DNA of 64,000 bases from NCBI GenBank assembly GCA_949357655.1, contig CASHTG010000016.1, positions 2,604,001 through 2,668,000 of the forward strand, in the 5' to 3' direction. The DNA comes from Parascedosporium putredinis (taxonomy: Eukaryota; Ascomycota; Sordariomycetes; Microascales; Microascaceae). Under the pieces are notes generated by a model. The model made no database searches. It had not been told where the DNA came from and saw only the letters and a program-made list of their open reading frames with translations. Shown here piece by piece: positions 1 through 10,789 of this stretch (positions within the stretch are counted from its first letter, which is position 1; each line of letters begins with the position of its first letter). Made by a program: the position numbers and the translations under genes.

Positions 1-2340
1 TTTCGCGCATTTCTCTACCCTTTCGAGATGACGCTTTAGGAAGCGTTTCTCCAACATTGAGGATACTAGAAATATCAACACTTAAGTGTATAATGCAGCA
101 TTCCTTTAAACGCTCATGGCTCCGCCCGAAAACCCCGCCCCAAGGTCTGGCCAGACTACAGCAAGGCCATCGTCCTTGAGTAAGAAGTCTCTAACGGATT
201 CGTGGATAAATTGGACGGTTGGAATCTTTGATCTCGTGACTTCGGTTAAACCCTTAGATGAATTGAGAAGAAATCTTTCAATAGTACTCAGAGGAATCTC
301 TATCTGATCCCACGCCGATAAGTCGTCGGTTTGAGTGCCGGAAAGAATGGCAAAGTAGAGTTGTTCCGGTGCCAGTGGTTGGCGAGCAAAGAGAACCCAT
401 TGGATACATAAAAGGAGCTCGTCTTTTTGTCACTGTCTCGTGTGAGGATGTCTCGAAAAAGATGGTGGAGGTCTGCGGGAATCTCCTGAAGCCTTCTCTG
501 GAGATTGCGCATAGTTGTGCCCTTATCGTGGTCCTTGTTGAGAATATCAACGACTAAGACAATCCACATGAAGACTCCCGACGACTTTTCATGCAGATCG
601 GCTCGGAGTTTCTTCGCTAGAGGAGATTGGCCTATTTTTAATGTGGCATCGATATATCGAGTGATGTCCTCGTTGTGGCCCTCTTGACCTTCGAGAACTA
701 AACTGAGACCCCGTGAGATGGTGATATGTGGGTAATGCCGGCTGGAGAAGAATACTTGGAATTTTATTCCTCCTGATAGAGAATTGGCACCGAGACTCTG
801 AAAAAGGCCACCATATCACGGATTTGATCTTCGTCACACTCGTCTAGTGCATCTATAAAGCATACCACAGCGTTCTGGCCGAGTGATTGGACCGTCTGTT
901 GGAAGAGATCCTTCAGCGTCTCGGTAGTCCAGGTATAGGCGCTGCTACAATTCCAACTAGCAAGTCCCACCGATTCGAAAGCCGACTGAAGCTGCGGCAG
1001 TCGCCCCATGAGCTGAAGGAGCAGCGACCTATACATCCCGATGGTTGACTTCTCTAGGTCCGAGCCTCGTGCATTGAAGAAAAGGACACAACGGTGCGGC
1101 CCTTGTAGGACTTTCGAAAGCTGTTGAGGACGAATTTCATCAAGGTCGACTTCCCGGTTCCTGGCTTACCCTTCATCCACAGAAATCCGTGATGATTGGA
1201 AAGCTTCGCTACATCGAGCCACTCAAGGTATTCGGGCTGCTTTAGTAGCCATCTGCAGGTGTTCGCGTGTGCGGTCCTTATGGTCATTTGGCGAGCATCC
1301 ATCTGCTTGAATCTAAGCGAGTCGAGCAGTGTTTCCCTCTGCGCACTGCTTAGTGCCTCTCTGGGGATTTGCTCATGATGGGAGTGTAACAGTGTATTCT
1401 GTGTTGTTCGGGCGGGTTCATAGTGATCGGTGCTGGGAATCTGATGTTTTAATGATATCCTCTGCCTTTTTGAGGGCGGTTCGAGAGAAGACTCGTCATT
1501 ATAATCGTGGCGGCGCTTGATGTTCTCTTTCTCCTGTATTGGAAGCTCCCTAGAAAGGCCGTTACGCTGATGGACGAGTTCTGCACTTCTAGGTGATGGA
1601 GCAGATCGATGACTAGGGTATTCCTGGAGTGTCTGCCACGGAGGCGCCACGGCTTCCCAGAGCCGCATCATTGCACGCTCCTTCCCCTCCCCATAGATAG
1701 GAGGTAAGGAAACATCTAGAATTCCCAGCAGTGAGTAGGCTATGTCCTCTTCGCGCTGAGTCTCGCGATCTCCCATCCACGCTATCCGATCCCTGGGACG
1801 AAAGTCGGACAATCTCCGTCCGTGTAGAACTTCAACTGGGACCTTTGTAATACCAGAGATCCTCACTGCCAAGGACATCTTGCAGCCGATATACACGTAG
1901 TCCTGGGAAAAGAACCCGACCTCTTGTGGGGCGATAAGCTCCTGGAGGGTCCAGCCGCGCTTAAACCATCTCGAGCTGCCAAACGACTCTTCCCAACAAC
2001 TCGAGTGAATGTCTTCAAGATACGCATAACACTTCGCTGCAGTTTGATACCAGCGAAACATGCTATTGATGGCCTCGGAAAGCTCCGCCGAGCTGGTCTT
2101 GTCGATGCAGCAAGTATCCACCCAGCAATACTCCAATCCATCGCGCCGTGCTTGATCGATACAAAACTGAATTTTGCGAAATCCTTGTTTATTCCGATAC
2201 TCCTTATCTTCTATGTCTTTGAGGAGGACCTCTTCGTTGATCCATGTGTGGGAAAGTATCGCATATAATGGTGGATTCTTTTGGCCGACGAAGGTCTCGA
2301 AGGTTAATCCTCCGTCTTCGCATTGCTTAAGCAAGCGCAT
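1..2340 (-). CDS. HET-NACHT (NLR-like) heterokaryon incompatibility protein, partial at left edge
   Basis: The ATG is at 2340 and the gene runs off the window at base 1. The N-terminus is a HET domain (roughly residues 20-200) with the motifs YAILSHTW, YCWVDTCCIDK and WFKRGWTLQELIAP. A NACHT module follows, with a P-loop GKPGTGKST near residue 395 and a Walker B stretch CFIDALDECD at about 880. The region near base 1 still resembles the post-NACHT part of fungal NLRs (SSRKGREMRE). Proteins of this architecture trigger cell death on recognising non-self; the C-terminal sensor repeats would lie outside the window. The reading frame changes four times, at about 1080-1083, 769-770, 424-428 and 122-123, each time by one missing base, and the family sequence continues without a gap. 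It could be a real pseudogene, but the window-wide pattern favours sequence error. Family assignment is firm; integrity is uncertain. Confidence 0.8.
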
Positions 2341-3401
2341 CGTTCGTCTTTGTCGTAGGTGATCTTCAGGCGTATTAGGTATCGAGAGTTACATAGCGGA
2401 GTAATGAGCAAGCTAACAAATCATGTATTAGAAGTTGATTCGAATCTTTGTTCTATAGATGCTCGAACTAGTACCATAGGAGAGAAGGCATCACACGCAG
2501 GTTTGCTGGCAATGAGATGATTCGGGCGGGGTAGATGCCTCACAGCTAAGAGGAGCTGGCCATTCACAACCCAGCATAGCCACCACAGATAGCTATTAGG
2601 CACCGATCATCCTGCAATCGCCTCGTTATGAAGGCATTGGTGAAAGATATTTCTATAAAGAGTGCATAACTATTCGTAAAAAACGGCGAGTCATATATCC
2701 GGGTATATGATGGAGTTGGATGATTCCTCGGTAAGGTAATGATGGCTTCATTCGTTTCTCAAAATCATAAGGCCTCAAAAAACGTTATGCTTCAACCGCA
2801 ATCAAGTCCTCTTGGTATGAACGCAAGTTGTTCGTTAAAGTGAATTTAGCAAAGGATCAAGAGCCTCATACACCCCAACGGATCTCAATTACGGCGCACT
2901 TTATTGCTCTCGGCAAACATCAATTGATCATAACGTTTGACGAAGAGTCGAGGAGCACCGACAACCTCACTAAACGGGCGATTGACAGTCCCCACCCACT
3001 GTTTCTCGAGCATCCTCAGTAAGTGAAGTGGCAGGTGGATAGATAGAACCAGAACCCAATTCTAGGCATCAATAATATCCATAAATATTTATTCCGTTAC
3101 TCATGCATGGCTTTGAGTGCGTCTTCCCCTTTAGCTCTCGGGCGGAATCCCTGATTAGTCACCGCAGACACTAACTTGGAGCGACGGTCCATCTTAGACC
3201 CATAGCATTGAACTTAAACTAACTATTCCACCTCACGATCCTGAGTGCTCATGGGTTGAAATGTACTCGAATGTTTCTCACATATCTAGACTTTCCGCAA
3301 GAACATACAAACTAATCTCCCGAGTTCATGCGTATACCTTCTCATGTAAACTCATATAAGAGAAGCTGTCCCCGCTGCCGAGCAGCGATACACCACCTTA
3401 G
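2341..3401. other. Intergenic, no gene seen
   Basis: About 1.06 kb between the HET-NACHT gene and the QutA-like gene. I see no coding sequence with a recognisable product. It must hold the promoters of both divergent genes. It is moderately AT-rich, with no long repeat noticed. Confidence 0.5.
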
Positions 3402-5824
3402 ATGGATGCTTCAAGAGCAAAACGCCCACGAGCGGACGACGACGATGGCGACGACGAATCTACAACAACAGCACGTGCCCGCGTATCCCGCGCATGCGAC
3501 GAATGCCGAAGACGCAAAGACCGCTGCGACGGAAAGCAGCCTTCCTGCGGACCATGCCGAGCCGTTCGTCGGACCTGCGTATATAATCCGACAAAGAAGC
3601 GAGGGCTCCGAACGGGCTACGTACGTTCTCTGGAAATGCTTCTAGGATTCATGTTTGCGACCGTAGATGGGAGTGAGGCGTGGGTTTCGGCGGTGCTAGA
3701 TGGTGAGCCAACCCGGCCGCATCTCCAGCTGAAAATCCTCGAGGAGGAGGAGGACCGACACGTGGCGGATCTCTCGACCCAGACGTGGCGAGAGAGTGCG
3801 GTGCCGAAAACACTCGAGCGCCTTCTATCGATGGGTGGCGATGACGAAGAGGCACAAAGCGGCTTCGACAAGGCGCTGGTCGAATCCTTTGACAAGCTTC
3901 TACGCTTACCAAGCTCTACTGATTTAGCCAAGGACGATCATGCAAGCACGTACGACACAGACATTGATACTATCGTAGTATCTGGGGAGCCCTCGATTAC
4001 GGTGGCGGATTGTGATCCCTCCGAATGGAGCTCGCGTTCATTCAATGGCGCTTCCTCATCCCGACAGAGCTCCGGGCTTGCGAACCCACAAGATGACGAG
4101 ACTCATATGCCCCCGGATTGGCCCTTCTTACTCGACACCTACCTAGCTACAGTTCACTGTTGGCTGCCCATCTGTCAAAAGCACGATTTACTGCGAAAGG
4201 CGTACACGGTAGCGAGTAATGCCACCAGCCAGTCGCATGGCGTGTCAGACACACCGAAACAGGGGACGAAGCCTTTATTTACGCCGTACTTTCGCTCGCC
4301 CTCTACCAAAGAGCCGTGGCAAAGTCTGACCAGGCGGATAGACTGCGCCTCCTGGCCGATTGTGAAAAGTTCGGGCGCAAAGCGAGGCAATCCTTGCGCA
4401 GCGATGGACGGAAGAAATATGACCTAGGACATATCCAAGCGCTGACCCTTTTATCCCTATTAGAGGTAGCTCGCGGGGAGTGGTCAGAAGCGTGGGTAAC
4501 CATCGGGCACGCCGTTTACATATCGTCGAGTCCGGACCTCGAGCTTGGGCTGCAGCATGGCGGGGCTCACGACGACGGAAAGAGAAGGGCTCTTTGGGGT
4601 TGCATTTCCCTCGAAACCCTCATTGCCGCGCGAATCCAGCGCAGACCCTACTCGAATCGTACCGAGATGCGGTCCATTGGGCCCATGCAGGCGGATGGCA
4701 TCGAAGAATGGGAGCCCTCGCAGGAACATCCGGCCCAGGGCGCGGCGAGGGGATCCGCACATGCCCCCGCGCGCGTTCTGAGCATTTACTCGCATTTTAC
4801 CCAGTTGATTGGCGGTCTCAACGACCTCGTGACGCAGGAGAAAGCTACAGAGGAGACGGGGTTGCTGCACAAAATTGCCGAGATCCTCTCCCAGTGTGAG
4901 CAGGCTGCATCCATTGACTACCAGCAGCCAACCACCCATGATTTATCGCTCCAGCAGCTCAATCTTTACATTGCGTTTGCGTGCATTCGAGAATTCGCGA
5001 CTGCCAGGCAGCTAGCTCACATTGATAGTAGCGAGGCTTCGGCACTTTGCGAGCGCAACTGGAAACTTGTTCACCAGCTAAAGCACACGTTACAGCAACA
5101 TATTTCGGCATTCCACTCGTCTTCCATCCCCCTTCTAACACCAATTTTCCTGCATCTCCTACAGAATGCCGTAAGCTACGAAGCTGCGACTCTTGAGGAA
5201 CCAAATTTGAGGGAGCAAGCAGGCTTGCTGAGTACCTCTTTATATGAGCTTGGGCAGGCGCTGGCGGGCCACTTTGGCTATACACCTGCAGGAAACATAT
5301 ACCCGGCAGGGATGAACTCGCTGTCCCCAACGCATTATCGGATCCCGCAGTCTTCAGCGCCAGCATTCCCGATTTCTGCTCAACTCGGCCTTCAAACCAA
5401 TATCAATATCGCTAGGACGTTGGACCAACTATCGGTAGATAAAGACTCCGCGTCTTCCCAATCCATGGACATTGACATACTTGGGAATTCGGGATTCCAC
5501 CGCGTCACCCCTCTGGACTCGTTAGATGCCAACTCCATGCATGGCTCGGGACTTTTGAATACATATCAAGGTTTAGGCTCGGATTCTTTGCTCGATCCGC
5601 TTCCACAGAGCATGACGGACGATCAGCTATTTGACACCTTGGCAACTTTGGATTCTACTGACGACTGGTACGTATGCCCCGAAACTCACAAATCCCACCC
5701 CACCCGTGTCTACGTTTCACTAATATCATGGGTTTGCAGGGCTGGGAATTCGCCAGGGTTCCTGAGACACCTTGGAATTTTACAAGATACCACGGCCGAT
5801 CTCCAGGAGCTTTTCGACTCATAG
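3402..5824 (+). CDS. qutA: QutA-like quinate pathway activator, Zn2Cys6 transcription factor
   Basis: About 783 aa after joining. The N-terminus carries a Zn2Cys6 cluster, CDECRRRKDRC followed by CGPC and a last Cys, spacing C-x2-C-x6-C-x5-C-x2-C-x6-C. A GLRTGYVRSLE segment follows directly, as is typical of QutA/Qa-1F type activators. The middle and C-terminal parts form the fungal-specific regulatory domain. One frame change sits at the G run 4262-4265; inserting one base joins GDEAFIYAVLSLALYQ to the upstream part. A 72-nt intron (5668-5739, gtacgt...tttgcag) is likely near the 3' end and is a multiple of three, so the frame reads through either way. Known role of the family: nuclear activator of quinate genes, held in check by the QutR repressor. 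Its place at the cluster edge and the presence of qutR support this. The exact C-terminus is uncertain. Confidence 0.8.
5668..5739 (+). other. Probable intron in qutA
   Basis: It starts gtacgt and ends tttgcag, with a CTAAT branch-like sequence about 20 nt before the end. The length of 72 nt keeps the frame whether spliced or not, so only transcript data can settle it. Confidence 0.55.
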
Positions 5825-6248
5825 CACCTTGCGTGATGGCGTCCGTCACTCACCAATTATACCAATATTCCACAGGGCCTGCCTAGGCAACAACTCGACG
5901 GGGATGCTGTGCCGCCGCCCATCAAGTCGCGAGTCTTGGCTGCCCCAACCAACGAACTGATTGGGGTGGCTGCTGAACCCTGTCTCTTGGAGGCGGAGAA
6001 GAACTTTTCCGCTTTTTATTTCACACGGAGAAAGCTATCCGAGATAGGAAGGTGGAGTCCATTTGGCCAATGCGGTAAGCCAAGAAAGCCGACGCCGATT
6101 GGCATCCTCCGACGGGCCCGATAAAGACATTGAATGATCCATTACAACCTCGTTCATTTTTGTGGTTGTAGTCGAAGCTTCGCCGTGCGCATCTTACTTT
6201 CCAGCATTCGTTTGCCACCGAACCGTTATTTTTCTTTAATCGCCAGGC
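5825..6248. promoter_or_regulatory. qutA-qutC intergenic, presumed qutC promoter
   Basis: About 420 bases between two genes on the same strand. No coding potential recognised. It contains a CCGATTGG sequence (CCAAT box on the minus strand) near 6097. No clear QutA-type palindrome seen. Confidence 0.35.
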
Positions 6249-7282
6249 ATGACACAATACCGCCCAGCGATCCTGTCCGCCTCTCTTGGCCGTGCCTGGC
6301 TGCACGACTTTGACGAAAAAGCCACGCAAGCCTCCAAAGCAGGCTTTGAGGGAATCGAAATCTTTTACGAAGATATCGACTACCTTGCTCGCAAAAATAA
6401 CAATACCGAATGCCCCGACGATGGCCAGATCCTTGCCGCGGCCCAGAGCATGCGGGACCTCCTCGACCGACTGCAGCTCACTGTGCTCGGGCTCCAGCCA
6501 TTCTTGTTCTACGAGGGTCTCCGGGACCGCGACGAACACGCGCGCCTGATTGAGAAAATCAAACTCTGGTTCAAGATTGCCAAGACCTTGCGGACCGACA
6601 CGATTCAGATCCCCGCTAATTTCTTGCCCGAGGAGAAGCTGACGGGCGACATGGATGTCATCGTGGGGGATCTGAGGCAGCTCGCTGATCTGGGGTTAAA
6701 GGAAGACCCGCCGGTCAGATTCGCGTACGAGGCGCTGTGCTGGAGCACACTCGTCAGCACGTGGGAAAAGTCCTATGAAGTCGCCGTCAAGGTGGATAGG
6801 CCCAACTTTGGGCTCTGCCTCGACACGTTTAACATTGCCGGGCGCGTTTGGGCCGACCCCGCGTCCCCGACTGGCAAGACACCAAACGCAGACCAGGATT
6901 TGAAAGAGTCTTTGGAGCGTTTGCTCGAGATAGATCTGAGCAAGGTCTTCTATATACAAGTTGTCGACGCAGAGAAGATGGAGACGCCCCTTGTCAAGGG
7001 TCATCCATTCCACGTCGATGGCAACCCTCCGAGGATGAATTGGTCGCGCAATGCGAGGGCATACATGTACGAGACAGACAGGGGTGCATATCTTCCAGTT
7101 GAGGACGTCGCGCGAACTCTCATCCACGGGCTAGGGTACAAAGGATTTGTGTCCATGGAACTTTCTCAAGGACAATGTCCGAGGAAGGTGAAAGGGTGCC
7201 CGAAGAGCATGCGCAGAGAGGGATCCGAGCATGGACAAAGCTTTGTCAGAGGCTGGGGTTAAACAAGACTGATGACGTATAA
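6249..7282 (+). CDS. qutC: 3-dehydroshikimate dehydratase
   Basis: About 344 aa, matching the usual length of fungal QutC/Qa-4. It belongs to the sugar-phosphate isomerase/epimerase-like TIM barrel fold. The N-terminus has the family pattern ILSASLGRAW and GFEGIEIFYEDI. The reaction is 3-dehydroshikimate to protocatechuate, a metal-dependent step that commits quinate carbon to ring cleavage. A frame change at the T run 7162-7164 would otherwise end the protein at 7262. With one base added the end reads ELFSRTMSEEGERVPEEHAQ and stops at 7282, which is the normal family C-terminus. The gene faces the adjacent dehydrogenase gene tail to tail. Assignment is confident because both ends and the genomic context agree. 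Confidence 0.9.
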
Positions 7283-7467
7283 TTTGATGCCACATTTTGT
7301 AAGGATAAGTGAACCAAGGAAATGAATTATTACATATCTAAGCTACCATCGAAGCGTATTCCAAGGACTGGCTTAGGGATATTCAACGCGTTTCTAGTAG
7401 GAAGGACCATCTGGGTGACCGCATATGTCTTTTTATTTCTCATCTTGGCACAGTTTATCTACAATCT

Positions 7468-8372
7468 CTAATAATTGATTCCCGGGCTGCTCTCTGCCAT
7501 TTGTAGCAATAGGTTCCAAGCTCCCTCCTGATCCATCTTCTTCGACCTCTCCTCGCCCGCCCAAAGCTTGTACTGCATTCTCACCTGGTGACCGATAACA
7601 TGCGTGCCTTCGACCGTGTGCCACCCCAGCTTATTCGCGAGCTTGATCATGCGAGTGAGACGAGGCTTAAAGCACATGTCGAGGAGCACGCCCTTGCGCG
7701 AAACCGAGAGGAAGCCCTCCAGCAGAGCCTGAACCGCAATTTCTGCGGGAGTGTTGGCTTCGAAGTCCGGGACTGTGCCCACGACGTAGAGGGGCGGGTC
7801 GAGCTGCGAGACGTCATCGCCCTCCTTGACATGGACAATTTTCGGTGGGGGTTGTATGCGCTGGGCGTCGCGGATGAGGTCATGCACCTCGCCGTCATCG
7901 CGGTTCAGGATATAGATGACGGAAGATTTGAACGTTGTGCTCAGGGCGTAAACAGCAGCGCGACTGGCACCACCAGCCCCGACAATGAGTGCGGGTTGGT
8001 TCAGCACGGACTCCGGATACTCTTTTGTTTCAAGCAGGCAACCCCGGATGCCTAGCCAGTCTGTGTTGGTGCCGCGGAGGCGGGTGGGGTCGCTCGGATC
8101 GCGGTAGATGTTGTTGCACGCGCCGATTGTGACGGCGAGATCGTCAACGGCGTCGAGCATCGAGAGTACCGCGTTCTTGTAAGGCATAGTAACGACAAGG
8201 CCGACGGTCGCGTCATTGCGGGCAAGGGCTATGAGATCCTCGATCGTGGCGCATTCCGTCGCGTAAAAGGTCCAGGGAAGATTAAGAGATTTAGCAATGA
8301 AGTTGTGCATGGGGGTGCTATGGAGTGGCCGACGCCGATTCCCACGAGGTGTAGGCTCTTTTGTTCTGACAT
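7468..8372 (-). CDS. Quinate/shikimate dehydrogenase (QutB-type paralogue)
   Basis: About 301 aa. The start is the ATG at 8372, giving an N-terminus LVGIGVGHSIAPPMHNF that carries the substrate-binding Ser pocket of the family. A frame change at the G run 8311-8315 hides this start; without correcting it the upstream reading is meaningless. Other landmarks are VTMPYK (catalytic Lys), GTNTDWLG (catalytic Asp) and the glycine-rich NAD(P) loop VGAGGASRAA. The VTMPxK form resembles QutB-type quinate dehydrogenases more than biosynthetic AROM domains. It would oxidise quinate or shikimate to the 3-dehydro form. It sits tail to tail with qutC. A second QutB-type gene lies at 20830-21761 next to qutE and qutD, so which one is the main quinate enzyme cannot be told from sequence alone. 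Confidence 0.85.
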
Positions 8373-9045
8373 GTTGGGCTAAGTCGTTTCTTGGATGGAA
8401 TGCGACGTGTATGGTAGAGCTGAAGGATCGGACGTACGTCAAAGGCACGACCGCTTTGATAATGTAAACGAGACAAGGTGAAATGGTAATATCTGTTGTG
8501 TCGTGTATGTTTTGCTACTCAATCGGTGCTATAAATCTCAGTAAGAATGGATTGCCCATGTGGCCGTCGCGGGGTCATCAAGGACAGCCAAAGTGACACT
8601 AGCCATGGCAGTGTGGGGTAGGTTGGTGCTGTCGCTTTTGGAAACTGCTACCACTAGGGATGAGGGCTGGTGGGGGACGGACGGAAGCCGGCGCAAAACT
8701 TGCCGGCGGACTTATCTTCAACCGCTTCCCCCAAACCATACCCACAGGATAAGAAGCGGTTAGCCTACACACACACACTAAACTGCCGGCCGAGCTCGTA
8801 CCGTGCCACCGAGTCACGTCAAGTGTGTGACCTATTATCGGCCGGTCGATATACCCCTGGCATTGATACCAAACGCGTGTGGTGAGAATAGGATCTGTCG
8901 AGCAGATGGGCTCCAGACAAGCCGAAGCAAGATAGGATGAGACGAATGGATTGCTTCACGATCACGTCAATAGAACCAATCGAACAGGGAATGCAACGTC
9001 GTCTATCTTTATGTAATAGCTATGCTACGTAGGAAAGCTGGCCCT
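8373..9045. promoter_or_regulatory. Promoter region of the 7468-8372 dehydrogenase
   Basis: About 670 bases upstream of the minus-strand dehydrogenase and downstream of the minus-strand maleylacetate reductase. It contains a 9-bp inverted repeat (8720-8728 and 8753-8761), a GGATAAG word at 8747, a CCAAT at 8976-8980 and a short CA run near 8766-8779. No gene recognised. Confidence 0.4.
8720..8761. repeat. Perfect 9-bp inverted repeat in a promoter
   Basis: AACCGCTTC at 8720-8728 is matched by GAAGCGGTT at 8753-8761, with 24 bases between. The inner edges also carry CTTATC (8711-8716) and GATAAG (8748-8753). It may be a binding site for a dimeric regulator, but chance cannot be excluded. Confidence 0.35.
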
Positions 9046-10194
9046 TCACAAGTCCGCCCTCGCCGGCTCACCCGCCCACGCCCGTCGAAGCAATTCTCTA
9101 ATGGCATCTCGCTCAGTCGGGCGAGGATTCCAGTAAGCCTTAGTCATGGCGATATCGGCCGCCTTATCGATATCCTCCTCCCTCATTCCAAGCTCCCTCA
9201 GACCACGTTTGACCGGAAGCTTGTCAAGTAGGGCATTGAGGCCACTGATAGCATCGCCCCTGTCGTCGCCAAGTGCACTTGCAATCCTTTGCATGTCGTG
9301 GGGTACCTGACTTGCGTTGTAGGAAAGTGCATGCGGAAGCACAATGGTGTGCGTCTCGGCGTGGGGAAGGTTAAAGCTGCCGCCGAGTGTGTGGCAAAGC
9401 TTGTGGTGGATCGACATGCCGACGCTGCCAAGACACACTCCGCAGAGCCAGGCACCATAGAGGGCGGATGACCTCGCAGCCTGCGAAGCTGGGTCCTTGG
9501 ATATTTCAGGGAGCGCGGCAGCGAGCGATCTCACGCCTTCTTGCGCAAACATTTTGATAATGGGGTTGGTGTTTTGGGCGTAGAGAGCTTCCACAGCATG
9601 CGCGATAGCGTTGATTCCGCTATACGCGCTCAAACCCACTGGAAGCGTCATGGTGAGGTCGACATCATATATAACAGCGTCTGGTAGAATGCTGGGATCC
9701 GATCGTGTCGTCTTCAGCCCATCCGACGTCTCTCCAAGAATTGGAGTCACTTCGCTCCCAGCGTAGGTGGTTGGAATTGTGATATGATATAGACCTGTCC
9801 GTATTCCGATGGCCTTGCCGAGCCCAATCGTGCTGCCGCCTCCGATAGACACAAGCGAGTCCGCCTTGGTCGACTTGGCAAACTCGACAGCTCGGTCTGT
9901 CACCTCAACAGGAGTGTGCATAGTAGCCTCACTAAAGATTCCGGCGGCTTCGCCGCTGAGGAGCTTCTGAACCTGCTGAGCCTGATCAAGTTGTTGTGGG
10001 GTTGATAGGAGGAGAGGTCGTGAAAGTCCTCGACTAGCCAGAATATTGGGAAGTTTGGCTATGGTGCCACTGCCAAATAACACCTTGGACCGGTTGGCCG
10101 CATACTCGAATGCCTCCATGAAGGTGTCCATCTTGGTCGGAAAGCTCAGATTGACACGACGTGCGGTGCTCAGGCAGGAACGAAAGCCTAGCAT
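9046..10194 (-). CDS. Maleylacetate reductase (iron-containing alcohol dehydrogenase family)
   Basis: About 382 aa from the ATG at 10194, or 361 aa from the ATG at 10131 (MDTFMEAFEY). The shorter form matches the usual start of the family, VLFGSGT being near its N-terminus. Motifs include SIGGGSTIGLGKAI for NAD(P) binding, IPTTYAGSEVTPI, and the NLPHAETHTIVLPHAL block typical of maleylacetate reductases. The enzyme reduces maleylacetate to 3-oxoadipate, the step after hydroxyquinol ring opening. It is divergent from the intradiol dioxygenase gene, and the two form a functional pair. No frame change is needed. The extra 21 residues of the longer form are Arg-rich and lack acidic residues, so a targeting peptide is possible; this is inference. 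Confidence 0.88.
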   Translation of the reverse strand: MLGFRSCLSTARRVNLSFPTKMDTFMEAFEYAANRSKVLFGSGTIAKLPNILASRGLSRPLLLSTPQQLDQAQQVQKLLSGEAAGIFSEATMHTPVEVTDRAVEFAKSTKADSLVSIGGGSTIGLGKAIGIRTGLYHITIPTTYAGSEVTPILGETSDGLKTTRSDPSILPDAVIYDVDLTMTLPVGLSAYSGINAIAHAVEALYAQNTNPIIKMFAQEGVRSLAAALPEISKDPASQAARSSALYGAWLCGVCLGSVGMSIHHKLCHTLGGSFNLPHAETHTIVLPHALSYNASQVPHDMQRIASALGDDRGDAISGLNALLDKLPVKRGLRELGMREEDIDKAADIAMTKAYWNPRPTERDAIRELLRRAWAGEPARADL

Positions 10195-10789
10195 TCGAGT
10201 GCTTGAAGAATACGGAGAATAATCTTGAGTGGACAAAACGTGACACTAGGAAGTACCAGAATCCTGCTAATCTACAGGCTGCCCCTAGTGTATTGAAGTA
10301 AAAATGATTCGATGGATTGAAAGGTTGATGTCCGACATATGAGTTTGCCCACATTAGTCCGAGCCAGCACATCGACGGGTAAGCGTATTATTGTTAGATT
10401 ATCCCGCCCCTCCTCAACCATCATCTCTTTCGACATGATGAAACCTATCGAAAATTTAATGGAACGAGCTTGCAAGCAAAAGCAGCCGATTATTTCACAT
10501 AGTTGCCCCACGCGGAGAGTCCGGGCTGCCGACCGTACGGCCTTCGGTGGGATTTCGGGCGGCAGAGATCTTTTCCGATGGCGTCAAGGTCAACATGCGC
10601 GCAGCCGAGAGCCCATCTGCTGATCTTCGTTCGGCGCCCTCCAGCGAGCCGCACGAATACACGCGTGCTAGCCACCAGTTAACTTGCTAGGAATGAATTG
10701 GAATGGGATAAGTTAAATCATCACTTTAACCCGCGTTTTCTTCTGCGATATTTCTAGTAGTATCATCTTAACACACACCCATAACACGT
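10195..10789. promoter_or_regulatory. Divergent promoter of maleylacetate reductase and intradiol dioxygenase
   Basis: About 600 bases shared by two divergent genes of the same pathway, so co-regulation is likely. It holds a TTATCCC word near 10400 and a GGGATAAG word near 10707, possible half-sites of a GGATAA/TTATCC type element. No coding sequence recognised. Confidence 0.4.

Noticed and set aside
4480..4939. Long open frames on both strands inside qutA
   Set aside because: They overlap the regulator in other frames, have no family resemblance and follow from the GC-rich codon use.
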